This document shows, piece after piece, positions 55,010-64,000 of a stretch of 64,000 bases of DNA. The first letter of the stretch is position 1. Each line of letters opens with the position of its first letter. The DNA lies in contig OY101116.1 of the NCBI GenBank assembly GCA_956465555.1, positions 620,001 through 684,000 of the forward strand. Reading direction: 5' to 3'. A program made the position numbers and the translations under genes. The stretch is from Nitzschia sp. pyKryTriq1. Taxonomy: Eukaryota > Bacillariophyta > Bacillariophyceae > Bacillariales > Bacillariaceae. The notes beneath the pieces were generated by a model, which did not search any database, was not told where the DNA came from, and saw nothing but the letters and a program-made list of their open reading frames with translations.

Positions 55010-57369
55010 ATGTTTCCAACTTCTTCATCGGGGTCAACGACGATGGGATTGCCAAGAGGGGCGTTTGCTTGTTGGTCTTCTCGAAGCATGTCGCTTCTCT
55101 ACTGTGTTATTGTTTTGCTTCTTCTCCATCCAACGCGACTTGCCGCGCTTGGAAGCCAACCACTTGTGCCAGAAATCACGACAACACAATCTACAAGAAA
55201 TAATCGTCAATTAGCAGCCTACAAGATGAATTACTATGCCGACCCACAGCTTGCTTGGAAGATCCAGATGGACGATTGGTCGCTGGATACTGCAAATGCG
55301 GTAGAACAAAGCCCATTCAACGAAAATATCCTTTACATCACTTCCAAAGAGGCCCACCTTACCGTCGTCTCAGCTACCGACGGGAAGGTACTAGCCACGC
55401 GTAAACCACCAACAACGTCTTTTGGTAGCAACGGAGACAGTGTGAACTGGACTGTATCTTGTAATTCAGGGATTGGATTTGGTGAATTGGCGGATGGCAC
55501 CCAGTTTATGGCATATTCAATTGTCTTTCAACCGCCGGAGGGATCCAACAATGATACGGAAACGAAAACGTGAGTATGATTGCTTCGCAAGAAATCTCGA
55601 GACCACTTTACAGACACGTTGTCACTCATCATTCCGAATTTTCTTCTATATACTCGTATAATCTTGCAAAATAACGGTGTGAAAGTCGAGTTGTGGCTGT
55701 CTCCGTACCCGATCACAATGAGCTATGGTCGTCGAACTCTTTGTCTGGGGGGAATGCGGGGTCCCCAGTAATATACCAAACAAGGAACCAGCAATCATAC
55801 ATTGCGCTGACACACAATAGTGATGTCGTCCTTGCCGACAACTCCACGGCTAAAACAGGTCATTTTACATTGCTCCGAGCAGGTGAGTTTGGACATGATG
55901 ATCTCGATATTGTGGGGTATCTTGCTCTGGAAGGGACTTGAGACCGCTCACTTCTTATATGTGTTTCACTACTCTATCAGACAACGGGCAAATTGTTTGG
56001 ACAGAATCTGAATTGACTCGAGCGGAGTCTCCTCAAGGATACGGCCCAGTTGGGGTGGCACCGAACCCAGATATGGGAAAGTACACCGGCGGGGAGCAAA
56101 ATCAAAACGACCTGGTAGCTTGGTCGAGTTTGGAACAAGGAGACGCAACTCTTGGCAACATCTTTGCTTTCCAGCTCCCGATGAATTTTCGAGGGACTGA
56201 GAACGCTTTGATCAATCTCGCAAGTGTGGTGTTGAAACGCGTCAGGTGGATGGCCGTATCTAGACCTGTGTTTGGGAGTGGCGGACAAGATATGTTTATG
56301 GGGGTGTCCGGAGATCAGGTCCGAGGATGGGTCGGAGAAAATCAATTTGATAAGCCGGCAAATTGGGGATCTGATCTGTCAAATACCGAGTCGACGACTC
56401 GTTTCAGCGGTAGGTAATTTTTTTGTTCGTTCCGATGACTCATGACTTTCATTCATGGGATCGAATCTAATTCTCTCCTGTCCTCACTCCTTCAAACCAG
56501 CCATCCCGGTGGCTCCGACTTTGTCGCTTGACGGTAAGCGACTCTACGTCTCCACATCGTCTAACCATGCTAATTGTTTGGACTCGCAAACTGGGGAACG
56601 ATTGTGGGACGTTACCGGTATGTCCTTATTTTTGGCTGAAGCTCGGGTTTCGCCTGACGATCAGCGAGTATACTTCATCCAATCCATTGATGGAAGGTTA
56701 CACGCATTTGACCAAGAAACTGGAAATCAGCTGTGGGAGATAAATTGTGATGCTTTCGAGGAGGATTGTTCTAATTCAGTGAAAGCAAATTTTGCAATTT
56801 CACGAACGGGACAGTATCTCTACTATGCTGATGTTCTTGGTAAAGTCATTGCCTTGAAGCTCGGCGACTTGGTCCAAAATGAAGGAGGCGGGGTAGATCC
56901 TGGAGAAGAAATATTTCAGGATACAGATGAGACTCGTCCAGGAAGTTCAATTTCCCAGGAAGCAAATGCCAAATCGGGTACATCCGTAGGAGGCGTCGTC
57001 GCCATGATTGTCCTTGCTATGTTGCTTGCCTTGGCATCTGGCTTTTATGTACTGTTGGTATTCAGAGGCAAACAAACCATGAGGAAGGCCAATGCGCATC
57101 ATCACAAGTCAAAGAAAGACGAGTATGCAACACCTGGACCCGATCCCTACGAAGATTCCATGTTGTCCGAGCACAATCGCTCCCTTAGCGAAGAGACTGA
57201 ACCTACTTTGGGGCTGGATGACACAACCGAGCCCTCGGAGCTGGGATCGTTTTACCATGATGAAGAATCATCCAAACCGTCAAACAGCTTAACTACAATG
57301 CTGGGTGCATCAAATCGCGTTGCACCCCTGGCAGAAGATTTTTCGATGGGGGCGGCAATTCTTGTATAA
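55010..57369 (+). CDS. Single-pass membrane protein with PQQ-type beta-propeller ectodomain
   Basis: Four exons: start..55569, 55686..55882, 55981..56409 and 56501..57369; about 684 residues from the ATG at 55010 (alternatives at 54914, 55046 and 55088). Introns are GT-AG with phases 2, 1 and 1, and every join restores a blade. A signal peptide follows the start (LLYCVIVLLLLHPTRLAALG). Blades of the PQQ/quinoprotein type carry A-W-K-like (AWKIQMDDWS), NGQIVWTES and TGERLWDV strands, then ETGNQLWEIN. After a Ser/Gly linker, a transmembrane helix (VVAMIVLAMLLALASGFYVLLVF) leads to a roughly 110-residue cytoplasmic tail rich in His, Ser and acidic residues. The layout suggests a cell-surface or endomembrane receptor-like protein. 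Ligand unknown. Confidence 0.83.
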
Positions 57370-57519
57370 CTCCGTCGAGGAGGTCTGTAAATTATGTTAT
57401 TGTACTCTACGATTATCGTGAAGACTTGTTCCCAACTCTAGTTTCGGGTACCGTGCTGCCCTGGTTGAATCTACAGGTACTCGTGTTAATTCAAGAATTT
57501 CACGGAAGTGTCAAGCAAT

Positions 57520-59120
57520 TTAATGAGCGTCCTGTGACCATTGAATCTCCTTCAAATCAATGCCCTCCTGTACCATTTCCCATAGGGGCGACATTTCACG
57601 AAGACGTTCGACGTGCGTTTCCAAAAGCTCAAGGACGAAATCGACCTCTTCCTCCGTTGTGAAACGACCGATTCCGAACCGCAGACTACTGTGTGCCAAT
57701 TCATCGTCGACACCAAGCGCCCGAAGGACGTAACTCGGCTCCAACGATGCCGATGTACAGGCAGATCCCGAACTGACAGCAATGTTCTTTAGTGCCATCA
57801 ACAGAGACTCGCCTTCAACGTATGCAAAACTGTAATTCAAGCATCCAGGATAGTTGAACTCTGGGTCACCATTTCGCGCGACTTCAGGGATTCGACCTTC
57901 GATGCCCTTTTGCAGCTTGTCCGACAAGTACAAGATCCACTCGTGATCGTAGTCATACTCCTTTTGCGCCAATTCACAAGCGGCTCCAAATCCAACACAC
58001 AAAGCATGCGGCAAAGTTCCTGAGCGAAGCCCGCGTTCTTGCCCACCTCCCGACATGATTGGTTCCAGACGGACACGTGGTCGTCGTCGAACGTAGAGTG
58101 CCCCGATACCCTTGGGTCCATAGATCTTATGGGAAGACATACTCATCAAGTCAATCTTCATCTCATTCACGTCAATCGGAAGCTTTCCCAGCATTTGCGC
58201 GGCATCACAATGAAAGACAATCTTATTGGAACGGCAAAGTTCTCCAATCTCCTTGATGGGCTGCAGAGTACCAATTTCGTTGTTGACAGCCATGACACTG
58301 ATCAAAATAGTATCCTCGCGAATGGCAGCTTTGAGCTGGTCCAAATCTACTTGGCCCGTTGCCGCCTTTACGGGCAAATATGTAACTTCGTACCCTTCCA
58401 TTTCGAGACTACGACACGAATCCAAGACACACTTGTGTTCAGTTTGCGTGGTGATGATGTGCTTTCCTCGCCTTTTGTAAAAATGGGCAGCGCCCTTGAT
58501 GGAAAGGTTATTGGATTCCGTGGCTCCGCTGGTGAAAATAATTTCCTTGGCATCGCCCCCGATCAAATTTGCGACCTGTTCTCGGGCGACTTCTACCGCA
58601 CGTTCGGCCTCCCAACCAAAGGCATGCGTACGACTGTGTGGATTTCCATAGGAACCAATCTGGTAGAGTGGAAGACAATCCACGCATGAGAAATGAACTA
58701 TGCGCACGTGTTTCCATAATGAATGAATGAAAGTAGACTTACCATATAGGGTGCCATGGCATCCAATACCCGAGGATCTAAGGGAGTCGTTGCGCTCATA
58801 TCGAGATAAGCCGCACGTCCTTCACGGAACTTTCCTTGAATCGAGAAGGGCGACTCTTCAGGAGGAGCTTGCATGAGAGACTCTGGCACATCTAACGTGG
58901 TTTTGTACCGTGCATCTGATTCCATTTTCTGGTGAGAAAAAGATGTAGGAGCTTGGCCGGAAGTCATCATGCGGCGTCCTCCTTCTTCCCAGCCAGTACA
59001 AGTAACAGCGGGAGGGGTGGCGGCAGCAGCCGCCGGACGACTCGACGACGTTGCCTGAGCCAAGCGACGACTCAAGGATCGACTGGCATTTCTGGTGGTT
59101 GTACTACTACGAGCCAACAT
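57520..59120 (-). CDS. NFS1: Mitochondrial cysteine desulfurase
   Basis: Two exons, 59120..58743 and 58659..57520; GTAAGT donor and TACCAG acceptor, phase 0; 505 residues. PLP enzyme that takes sulfur from cysteine for iron-sulfur cluster assembly. The N-terminus is Arg/Ser/Ala-rich and fits a mitochondrial presequence. Visible motifs: [58 protein letters not shown] with the PLP lysine, and [20 protein letters not shown] with the catalytic cysteine on its mobile loop. The C-terminus ([18 protein letters not shown]) matches the eukaryotic NFS1 tail. Convergent with the beta-propeller gene. Confidence 0.96.
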
Positions 59121-59846
59121 GGTTGCAATATGAATATTCTCGGTCTACAATATGATGAATAAGACGGTAAGAGGAATGATAGGAGCGGGTGTTCCTGTCT
59201 CACATCTTTCATACCAGGTCAACGACTGCACCCTCATCCCTCATCATCATCATCTCCTCTCTCCTCGTCATCAGAAGCACGCGAAGCAAGGAAGGAAAAC
59301 CTGTCGTCGCCCGTCAATTTTCGTGAAACCGGTAGGCTGACGTCAGCAGGCACGATCATACATAGATTAGATTGCCAGATCATGTATTTGGAGCACGGCG
59401 CCGCGCGTTCCCAACTCCCAACGTAATGTATTGTCTGTCTGTATACCGGTACCGGTACGTACATTACAGAATACAGTACCGTACCGGTGCCAGGTACACA
59501 GTACGAGCACAGTATGTAGCTTGCTGGAGAAAATCGGCAACGCCTCTCACGTCTCAACGTCGCCTCGTAGCTTTCTACTGCAGTTCTACGAAGGAGAGAA
59601 AACCATTCCGTCCATGATCCTTTTGTCTCGCGGCCACGATCCGCTGTTATTTTGTTGCTTTGCCTGCGCGTTGCTCCGCGGGTCGCACCTCGTAACTTGC
59701 ACCCCACGAGCAAGAAGCAGCCAAGACACAACTGAGCTTTGCCATCTTGCTTCGTGCTACCGTTAGGTCTTTGGTTGCATTATTCCTTGTTGTTGTACCA
59801 ACCTGCACGATTACAAGCATTTGTGGTCGATATCGATTTGGGCACC
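59121..59846. other. Divergent promoter region with GTACCGGTAC words
   Basis: Between NFS1 (minus) and the YIPF gene (plus). ACCGGTACCGGTACG at 59444, GTACCGTACCGGTGCCAGGTAC near 59477. No gene supported. Confidence 0.5.
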
Positions 59847-60985
59847 ATGATGAACTCTACGACTGACGAATTCGGAGATAATCCCTTTCGCTCTGGTGGT
59901 GGCGGAAATGACGATCTCTTCTTCGACGCAAATTCTGGAAGCAACCAGCAGCAACAGCCGCCTCCACTACCACAACAGCAGCAGCCAATGGTCTTTCAGC
60001 AGCAACCCCCGATGATGCAGCAACCGATGCAGTCGGACCCCTTTGCTCCTCAGCCGCCAATGACAAGCAGCTTTCCTCCGCCATCTGGCCCCATGCAGGA
60101 ACAAATGCCTCCTCAGCAGCAGCAACCGCAAGGGCAGATGCAGCCACAACCGACCACCAGGTGGGGAAATTGTATGGCGTGCTTAACTCTCGACTCCTAC
60201 AGGGCTTATTTTGATATCGACGCAGAAGATATCGTCACACGGGTCAAAGCTGTCATGCTCCACTTTTACAAGCCAGAGTATTTCCGCAACAATGTCTTAG
60301 GTGTTCACAAGACGGACACTCTCAAGGGACCTGATCTGTACGGGCCTTTTTGGATCACCATGACTTTGATCTTTTTCATCGGGGTGAGTTACTAACTGAA
60401 TGACTGTATCGATACGTACATGAAGAATAAGCATCTTTGGTTTGCAATGTTGTCTTTCTCTCCCCTTCTAACGAAAAATCTTTTCCTGTCTGTCATCGTC
60501 ATCATTTCTTGTCATTCATTCTTTCACCCCATCAGGTGACGTCCAACATGCACGACTATCTTCACAAAAACGATGTGGAAGAGTTCGATTACGATATCAA
60601 CCACTTGTTGCACGCTGCATCAGTATTGTGCAGTTATGCCTTTGGTCTTCCTCTCATCTTGTGGGTCACCACGCAATGCATGAACATGCAAGCCTTGTTG
60701 CTAGTCGAGTGGGTCTGCCTTTACGGATACTCTTTGGTGCCCTTTTTGCCAGCTGTCGTTCTTTGCATTATCCCCTTTGGTATTGTCTCTTGGATTTTTT
60801 TGTTGATGGCCACCATCGTATCTTGTTCCTTGATCGTTCGTAATGTGGCGGCTCCCTTGTTGTCGTCGGATGTGGGACAAGCCAAGGCTCCACCAGTGCT
60901 CTTGGCCATTTTGGGGACACACATTATTTTCTTTCTCTTTCTCAAATTCTCATTTTACCATCACACGAGCTCGAGTGGGAACTAG
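59847..60985 (+). CDS. YIPF-family Golgi/ER multipass membrane protein
   Basis: Two exons, 59847..60383 and 60536..60985; GTGAGT donor and ATCAG acceptor, phase 0; 328 residues. The frame is open upstream to 59739, but the family starts near MMNSTTDEF. The N-terminal 110 residues are Gln/Pro-rich, then the Yip1 domain: LTLDSYRAYFDIDAEDIVTRV, LYGPFWITMTLIFFIG and, after the splice, HLLHAASVLCSYAFGLPLILW, with three further hydrophobic helices. YIPF1/2-type proteins act with Rab GTPases in Golgi trafficking. The DLYGPFWI signature is diagnostic. Confidence 0.9.
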
Positions 60986-61252
60986 ACCTAGTCTAGTCTA
61001 ATGTGAGTATAAGCAAAAGATGCCCCAGTTAAAGATAATAACATTACATCAATACGAATTGTTTAGAGACGTTGTATGAAACTGGGCACTTCGTACTGGA
61101 AGCAACAAAACATCTTGCGGCATCATAGCTGCACGAGTACAGGTACAGATTAAAAACAGGTGCAAGTACCGTGTAGAGAGATGCGAAGATCAAAACGCGA
61201 TGAACACAATAGAATGGATAGAAGATCGTACAGTACCTGGTACAGTACGAGT
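60986..61252. other. 3' flank and element boundary
   Basis: Contains GTACAGGTACAG and CAGTACCTGGTACAGTACGAG words just left of the recombinase element. No gene. Confidence 0.4.
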
Positions 61253-62286
61253 ATGGCTACCCCCAACGAACGAAGGACAGACAAGAAGTCGAACGAACAC
61301 CCAAACCCGAAACCGATACCAAGAGAGACGACCGATGAACCTCATAAAACGTAGGGTCGAAGGGTGGAACGAGGAGACCGACCTCTGCACAGTCGGGACC
61401 GTCCCAAACCGGTTGAGAATCACGAGCCATATCGTACTGGAATCGATCCGAGATCTCTGCCGACTATACGGCGGAAAGAAGACATTCGGATTCGACCCTG
61501 AAGAAATTGGAAACAAATCACTACGGTCAGGCGCCGCCATGGCCCTAGCACTTAGCCAACGGAACTACTCAGAAATGAAGATCATGATTTTGGGGCGGTG
61601 GAGATCCAACGCATTCATGGCGTACATCAGACCCCAGATCATCGAACTCACAAGCAACCTCGCTGAGGACATGGTCGACCTTTCAGGAACCGACGCGAAC
61701 AACCAAGGCGACGAGATGAGGCTGGATTTCTAGTTCAATGGCCGCCCGCCATCCCTTCACACCTTGACAAGGACGAGGCAAGGAGATGTACCCAAGGGTA
61801 TCCCCGAGAGAGGACGATCCTGCTACGCAAATCGGAATCGATCAGGGGCATAGGCCAACGAATTATTTCACTAACAGTACTATACCATCAGTCTACAGTG
61901 TCCGAGAGAGTTGAGGGTTTGTTGGCGCCTGCGCCATGGCTACCCCCAACGAACGAAGGACAGACAAGAAGTCGAACGAACACCCAAACCCGAAACCGAT
62001 ACCAAGAGAGACGACCGATGAACCTCATAAGATCATCGAGTCAACCTCGGTATCGCAAATCCCAACTTCGGAATTCTAGATTAATTAGCTTTAAAAACCC
62101 GCCCGCCATCCCTTCACACCTTGACAAGGACGAGGCAAGGAGATGTACCCAAGGGTATCCCCGAGAGAGGACGATCCTGCTACGCAAATCGGAATAATCG
62201 ATCAGGGGCATAGGCCAACGAATTATTTCACTAACAGTACTATACCATCGGTCTACAGTGTCCGAGAGAGTTGAGGGTTTGTTGGC
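61253..62286 (+). mobile_element. Remnant of a tyrosine-recombinase (PAT/Ngaro-type) retroelement with split direct repeats
   Basis: Order is repeat A (61253..61347), recombinase fragment (about 61348..61733), repeat B (61742..61926), A again (61936..62030), 68 bp of unique sequence, then B again (62099..62286). A copies are 95 bp and nearly identical; B copies are 185 and 188 bp and differ mainly by a 3-bp insertion. A-ORF-B-A-B is the split-direct-repeat layout of PAT and Ngaro elements. An inverted repeat TGGCGC-CT-GCGCCA sits at the B-A junction (61923..61936). No reverse transcriptase is present, so most of the interior has been lost. Confidence 0.72.
61348..61733 (+). pseudogene. Tyrosine recombinase, C-terminal catalytic fragment
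   Basis: The frame (open from 61200) carries LRITSHIVLESIRDLCRLYGG, GFDPEEIGNKSLRSGAAMAL and IMILGRWRSNAFMAYIRPQ. These match the second half of a tyrosine recombinase catalytic domain: KSLR in place of the usual HxxR box, the GRW aromatic position, and the AYIR tyrosine nucleophile 8 residues later. The first catalytic arginine and the N-terminal domain are missing. It is fused in frame to repeat A sequence, so any product would be inactive. Confidence 0.7.
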
Positions 62287-62540
62287 AGTAGGATCAGCCA
62301 AGTTGAAAGTGGTCGCATTGATCGGATGGCGGGAATTCTCTATTCTATCTGACGACATCTTTGCGACGCAATGACTGTGGGTCGATGTTCTCTGTTTGAA
62401 TCTCTCCCTATCGGTACAACAATCCAGGGGGGAATCTCTGGTATTGACGACCAATTCTCGATTGTCATTCGGAACACAACCATCTTATAAAAGTTCAGAG
62501 TTAACAACTTGTGCATTTGGTTGTCACTTCAATTTTCAAA

Positions 62541-63134
62541 ATGTCTCTTGGAACCTTTGCAAAACGCTACGGAAGATCGGTATCACTTGCCGCCACTTCC
62601 ATGGCTGTGGTGGCTGTTGCCATGTACCCAAAACTGCCGTATACCATTAAAGAATTGATCTTGTCAGCCGGTACGGTCACGGAATTCTATCCTCTTCCCA
62701 TTCCAAGCTCGGCGACCGAGCCCTGTCGCAGGGGCTCAATTAATTGTATCCGAACTACCTGGACGCCAACAGAACCGATCCAACCCGTGGAAGCCATCAG
62801 GCTGGTTCGAGACTGTCTTTCGAAATATCCTCAAGAAGGCCAAAATGGAATCGATAAGGGAGGTTGGCAGGTAATGGAAGACTCGCTGAACGAAGGTGGT
62901 TCAACAAGAATCGAGTTTCAGAGCGGCATCGGCACGCTCGCTGAGAAGATAGACCATGGTCAGCCTTTTGTAGATGATCTTCTCTTCAAAGTCGAACCGG
63001 ATGGCAGAGTGCAGATCCGATCTTCGAGTCGGAAAGGATACTCTGACATGGGCGTGAATAAGAACCGTGTCCTGTACCTTGCAAGGAATATGCCTTCGTC
63101 TTGGGATACTCCCGACCCTGACTACAATAACTAG
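62541..63134 (+). CDS. DUF1499 family protein
   Basis: Single exon, 197 residues from the ATG at 62541. An N-terminal Ser/Ala/Val stretch (SVSLAATSMAVVAVAM) may be a targeting or anchor segment. The DUF1499 pattern follows: CRRGSINCIRTTW near the start, a middle strand RIEFQSG, and VDDLLFKVEPDGRVQIRSSSRKGYSDMGVNKNRVLYL at the end. The R-S-x-S-R-x-G-x-x-D-x-G-x-N-x-x-R core is diagnostic. Function unknown in any organism; algal members are often organellar. Confidence 0.87.
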   Translation: MSLGTFAKRYGRSVSLAATSMAVVAVAMYPKLPYTIKELILSAGTVTEFYPLPIPSSATEPCRRGSINCIRTTWTPTEPIQPVEAIRLVRDCLSKYPQEGQNGIDKGGWQVMEDSLNEGGSTRIEFQSGIGTLAEKIDHGQPFVDDLLFKVEPDGRVQIRSSSRKGYSDMGVNKNRVLYLARNMPSSWDTPDPDYNN

Positions 63135-63221
63135 GAGTCACAGCTAGCTAGAGCAATTTTGAAATGGATGTTCGATTGCACAATATTGCAAAAGATCTCA
63201 TGACCCTATGTTTGAGAGCTT

Positions 63222-64000
63222 CTACGCGTCCAAATCCTGTACCATCAATACGGCCTGTGGTGCAAGACCACTTTCGGTCAGTGTCTGATCATCATCGTCG
63301 TACGTCTTTTTGGGGAAGTTTGTCGATAATGCAATGTTTTTGATTTCAGGATTGTTCTCGGCAAAGTGTAGAATGAGAAAAGCCTTGAGCGACGCCACTG
63401 TCTCATCGTTCTCAAATCTTCGATCCACTTTCTTCCCACTCGGTAATGTAAATCGGATTCTCGTCCCACCGGAGGCTGGTTCCGGTCGCAGCAGTGATTT
63501 CGCCTTCCCGAGACGATCTGTCTCTGCTTGGACTTTTTGCCGCTCTCGTTCCGCTTCTTCTTGAATGCGACGCTCTTCCCGTTCTCTCTCCTCTTGGCGT
63601 TGCCTTTCTCGCTCTTGATCAGCGCGGAGAGCTTCTTGATATTCTGCATCTTGCTGTCTTCGCAGCTCCACCTCTTGCTCTCGTTCTACGCGACGAGCAA
63701 CCTCTTCCGCGGCCACCATTTGGAATCGATGATATGTTCCATTCAAAAGTGGTAATATTTGGTTTGGTTTCATCTTTAGTAGCGTAGGTCCTTCCGCCTT
63801 GAACACCAACTTGGCGGATCCCGAGTTCGAGGAAGTGCTGGGTTGGAGCATGGCAAATACTGGATAACAGGATGCTCCTAACTGATACGCCAGCGAAGTT
63901 CCCTGAGACGTATGAATGGAGGATCCCAAGGTTTTGATATTGTCTTGATTCAAAAACTCCAACATGGGTTGCGACAGTATCATATTTTTCAAAAAAGTGT
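63222..64000 (-). CDS. UAS-UBX domain protein, FAF2/UBXD8-like, partial
   Basis: The frame is open to the right edge, so the N-terminus lies outside the window. The visible 258 residues begin inside a thioredoxin-like UAS domain (LEFLNQDNIKTLGSSI, SLAYQLGASCYPVFAML). A long Glu/Arg/Gln coiled coil of about 75 residues follows, then a UBX domain (GTRIRFTLPSGKKVDRRFEND to the C-terminus, with TNFPKKTYDDDDQTL in place of the usual FPR loop). This architecture is that of FAF1/FAF2/UBXD8, p97/Cdc48 cofactors in ER-associated degradation and lipid-droplet control. The FPK rather than FPR tip may affect p97 binding. Confidence 0.85.
   Translation of the reverse strand, partial: TFLKNMILSQPMLEFLNQDNIKTLGSSIHTSQGTSLAYQLGASCYPVFAMLQPSTSSNSGSAKLVFKAEGPTLLKMKPNQILPLLNGTYHRFQMVAAEEVARRVEREQEVELRRQQDAEYQEALRADQERERQRQEEREREERRIQEEAERERQKVQAETDRLGKAKSLLRPEPASGGTRIRFTLPSGKKVDRRFENDETVASLKAFLILHFAENNPEIKNIALSTNFPKKTYDDDDQTLTESGLAPQAVLMVQDLDA

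Overview
The window looks like nuclear DNA of a photosynthetic stramenopile, most likely a pennate diatom. The strongest pointer is an aureochrome (bZIP plus LOV, 37110..38610), a photoreceptor class known only from stramenopiles. Supporting signs are a methyltransferase whose N-terminus fits a diatom plastid-targeting presequence, several families I recall only from diatoms, short GT-AG introns of about 55-200 bp, and compact genes on both strands in convergent and divergent pairs. Species identity is inference. Most genes here were assembled from two to five exons by matching splice signals to reading frame and to family alignments from memory.

Layout. 1-12.5 kb: a repeat-bearing acidic/polar protein that runs off the left edge, a STEAP-like metalloreductase, a four-helix membrane protein, a mitochondrial protein, a Kelch-BTB protein and a calflagin-like EF-hand protein. 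12.9-20.2 kb: a WW-domain Pro/Gln-rich protein with a signal peptide, two genes sharing an FDRLYK-type motif, a five-exon CDIN1-type nuclease and a 2OG-Fe(II) oxygenase. 20.8-25.6 kb: a retrotransposon island, with a solo LTR and a 5' LTR plus gag of one family in opposite orientation, flanking a host gene. 25.8-32.7 kb: a secreted ShKT-domain protein, a HAD phosphatase, a neuferricin-like cytochrome b5 protein, NAA38/LSMD1 and a CTP:phosphoethanolamine cytidylyltransferase. 32.9-43.6 kb: a diatom-type nuclear family protein, the aureochrome, Mediator subunit MED6 and mitochondrial EF-G2 (GFM2). 43.6-51.1 kb: sparse, with 15-bp palindrome clusters, an RVxF-containing family protein, a gamma-glutamylcyclotransferase-like protein, the methyltransferase and an acyl-carrier-protein pseudogene. 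51.1-64 kb: a coiled-coil protein with WH2/DAD-like tail motifs, a PQQ-type beta-propeller membrane protein, cysteine desulfurase NFS1, a YIPF protein, a tyrosine-recombinase retroelement remnant, a DUF1499 protein and a UAS-UBX protein cut by the right edge.

The genes are mostly unrelated housekeeping loci and form no operon-like system. The most unusual structure is at 61.25-62.29 kb: a tyrosine recombinase fragment inside split direct repeats arranged A-ORF-B-A-B, with a 6+2+6 bp inverted repeat exactly at the B-A junction. That is the architecture of PAT/Ngaro-type tyrosine-recombinase retrotransposons.
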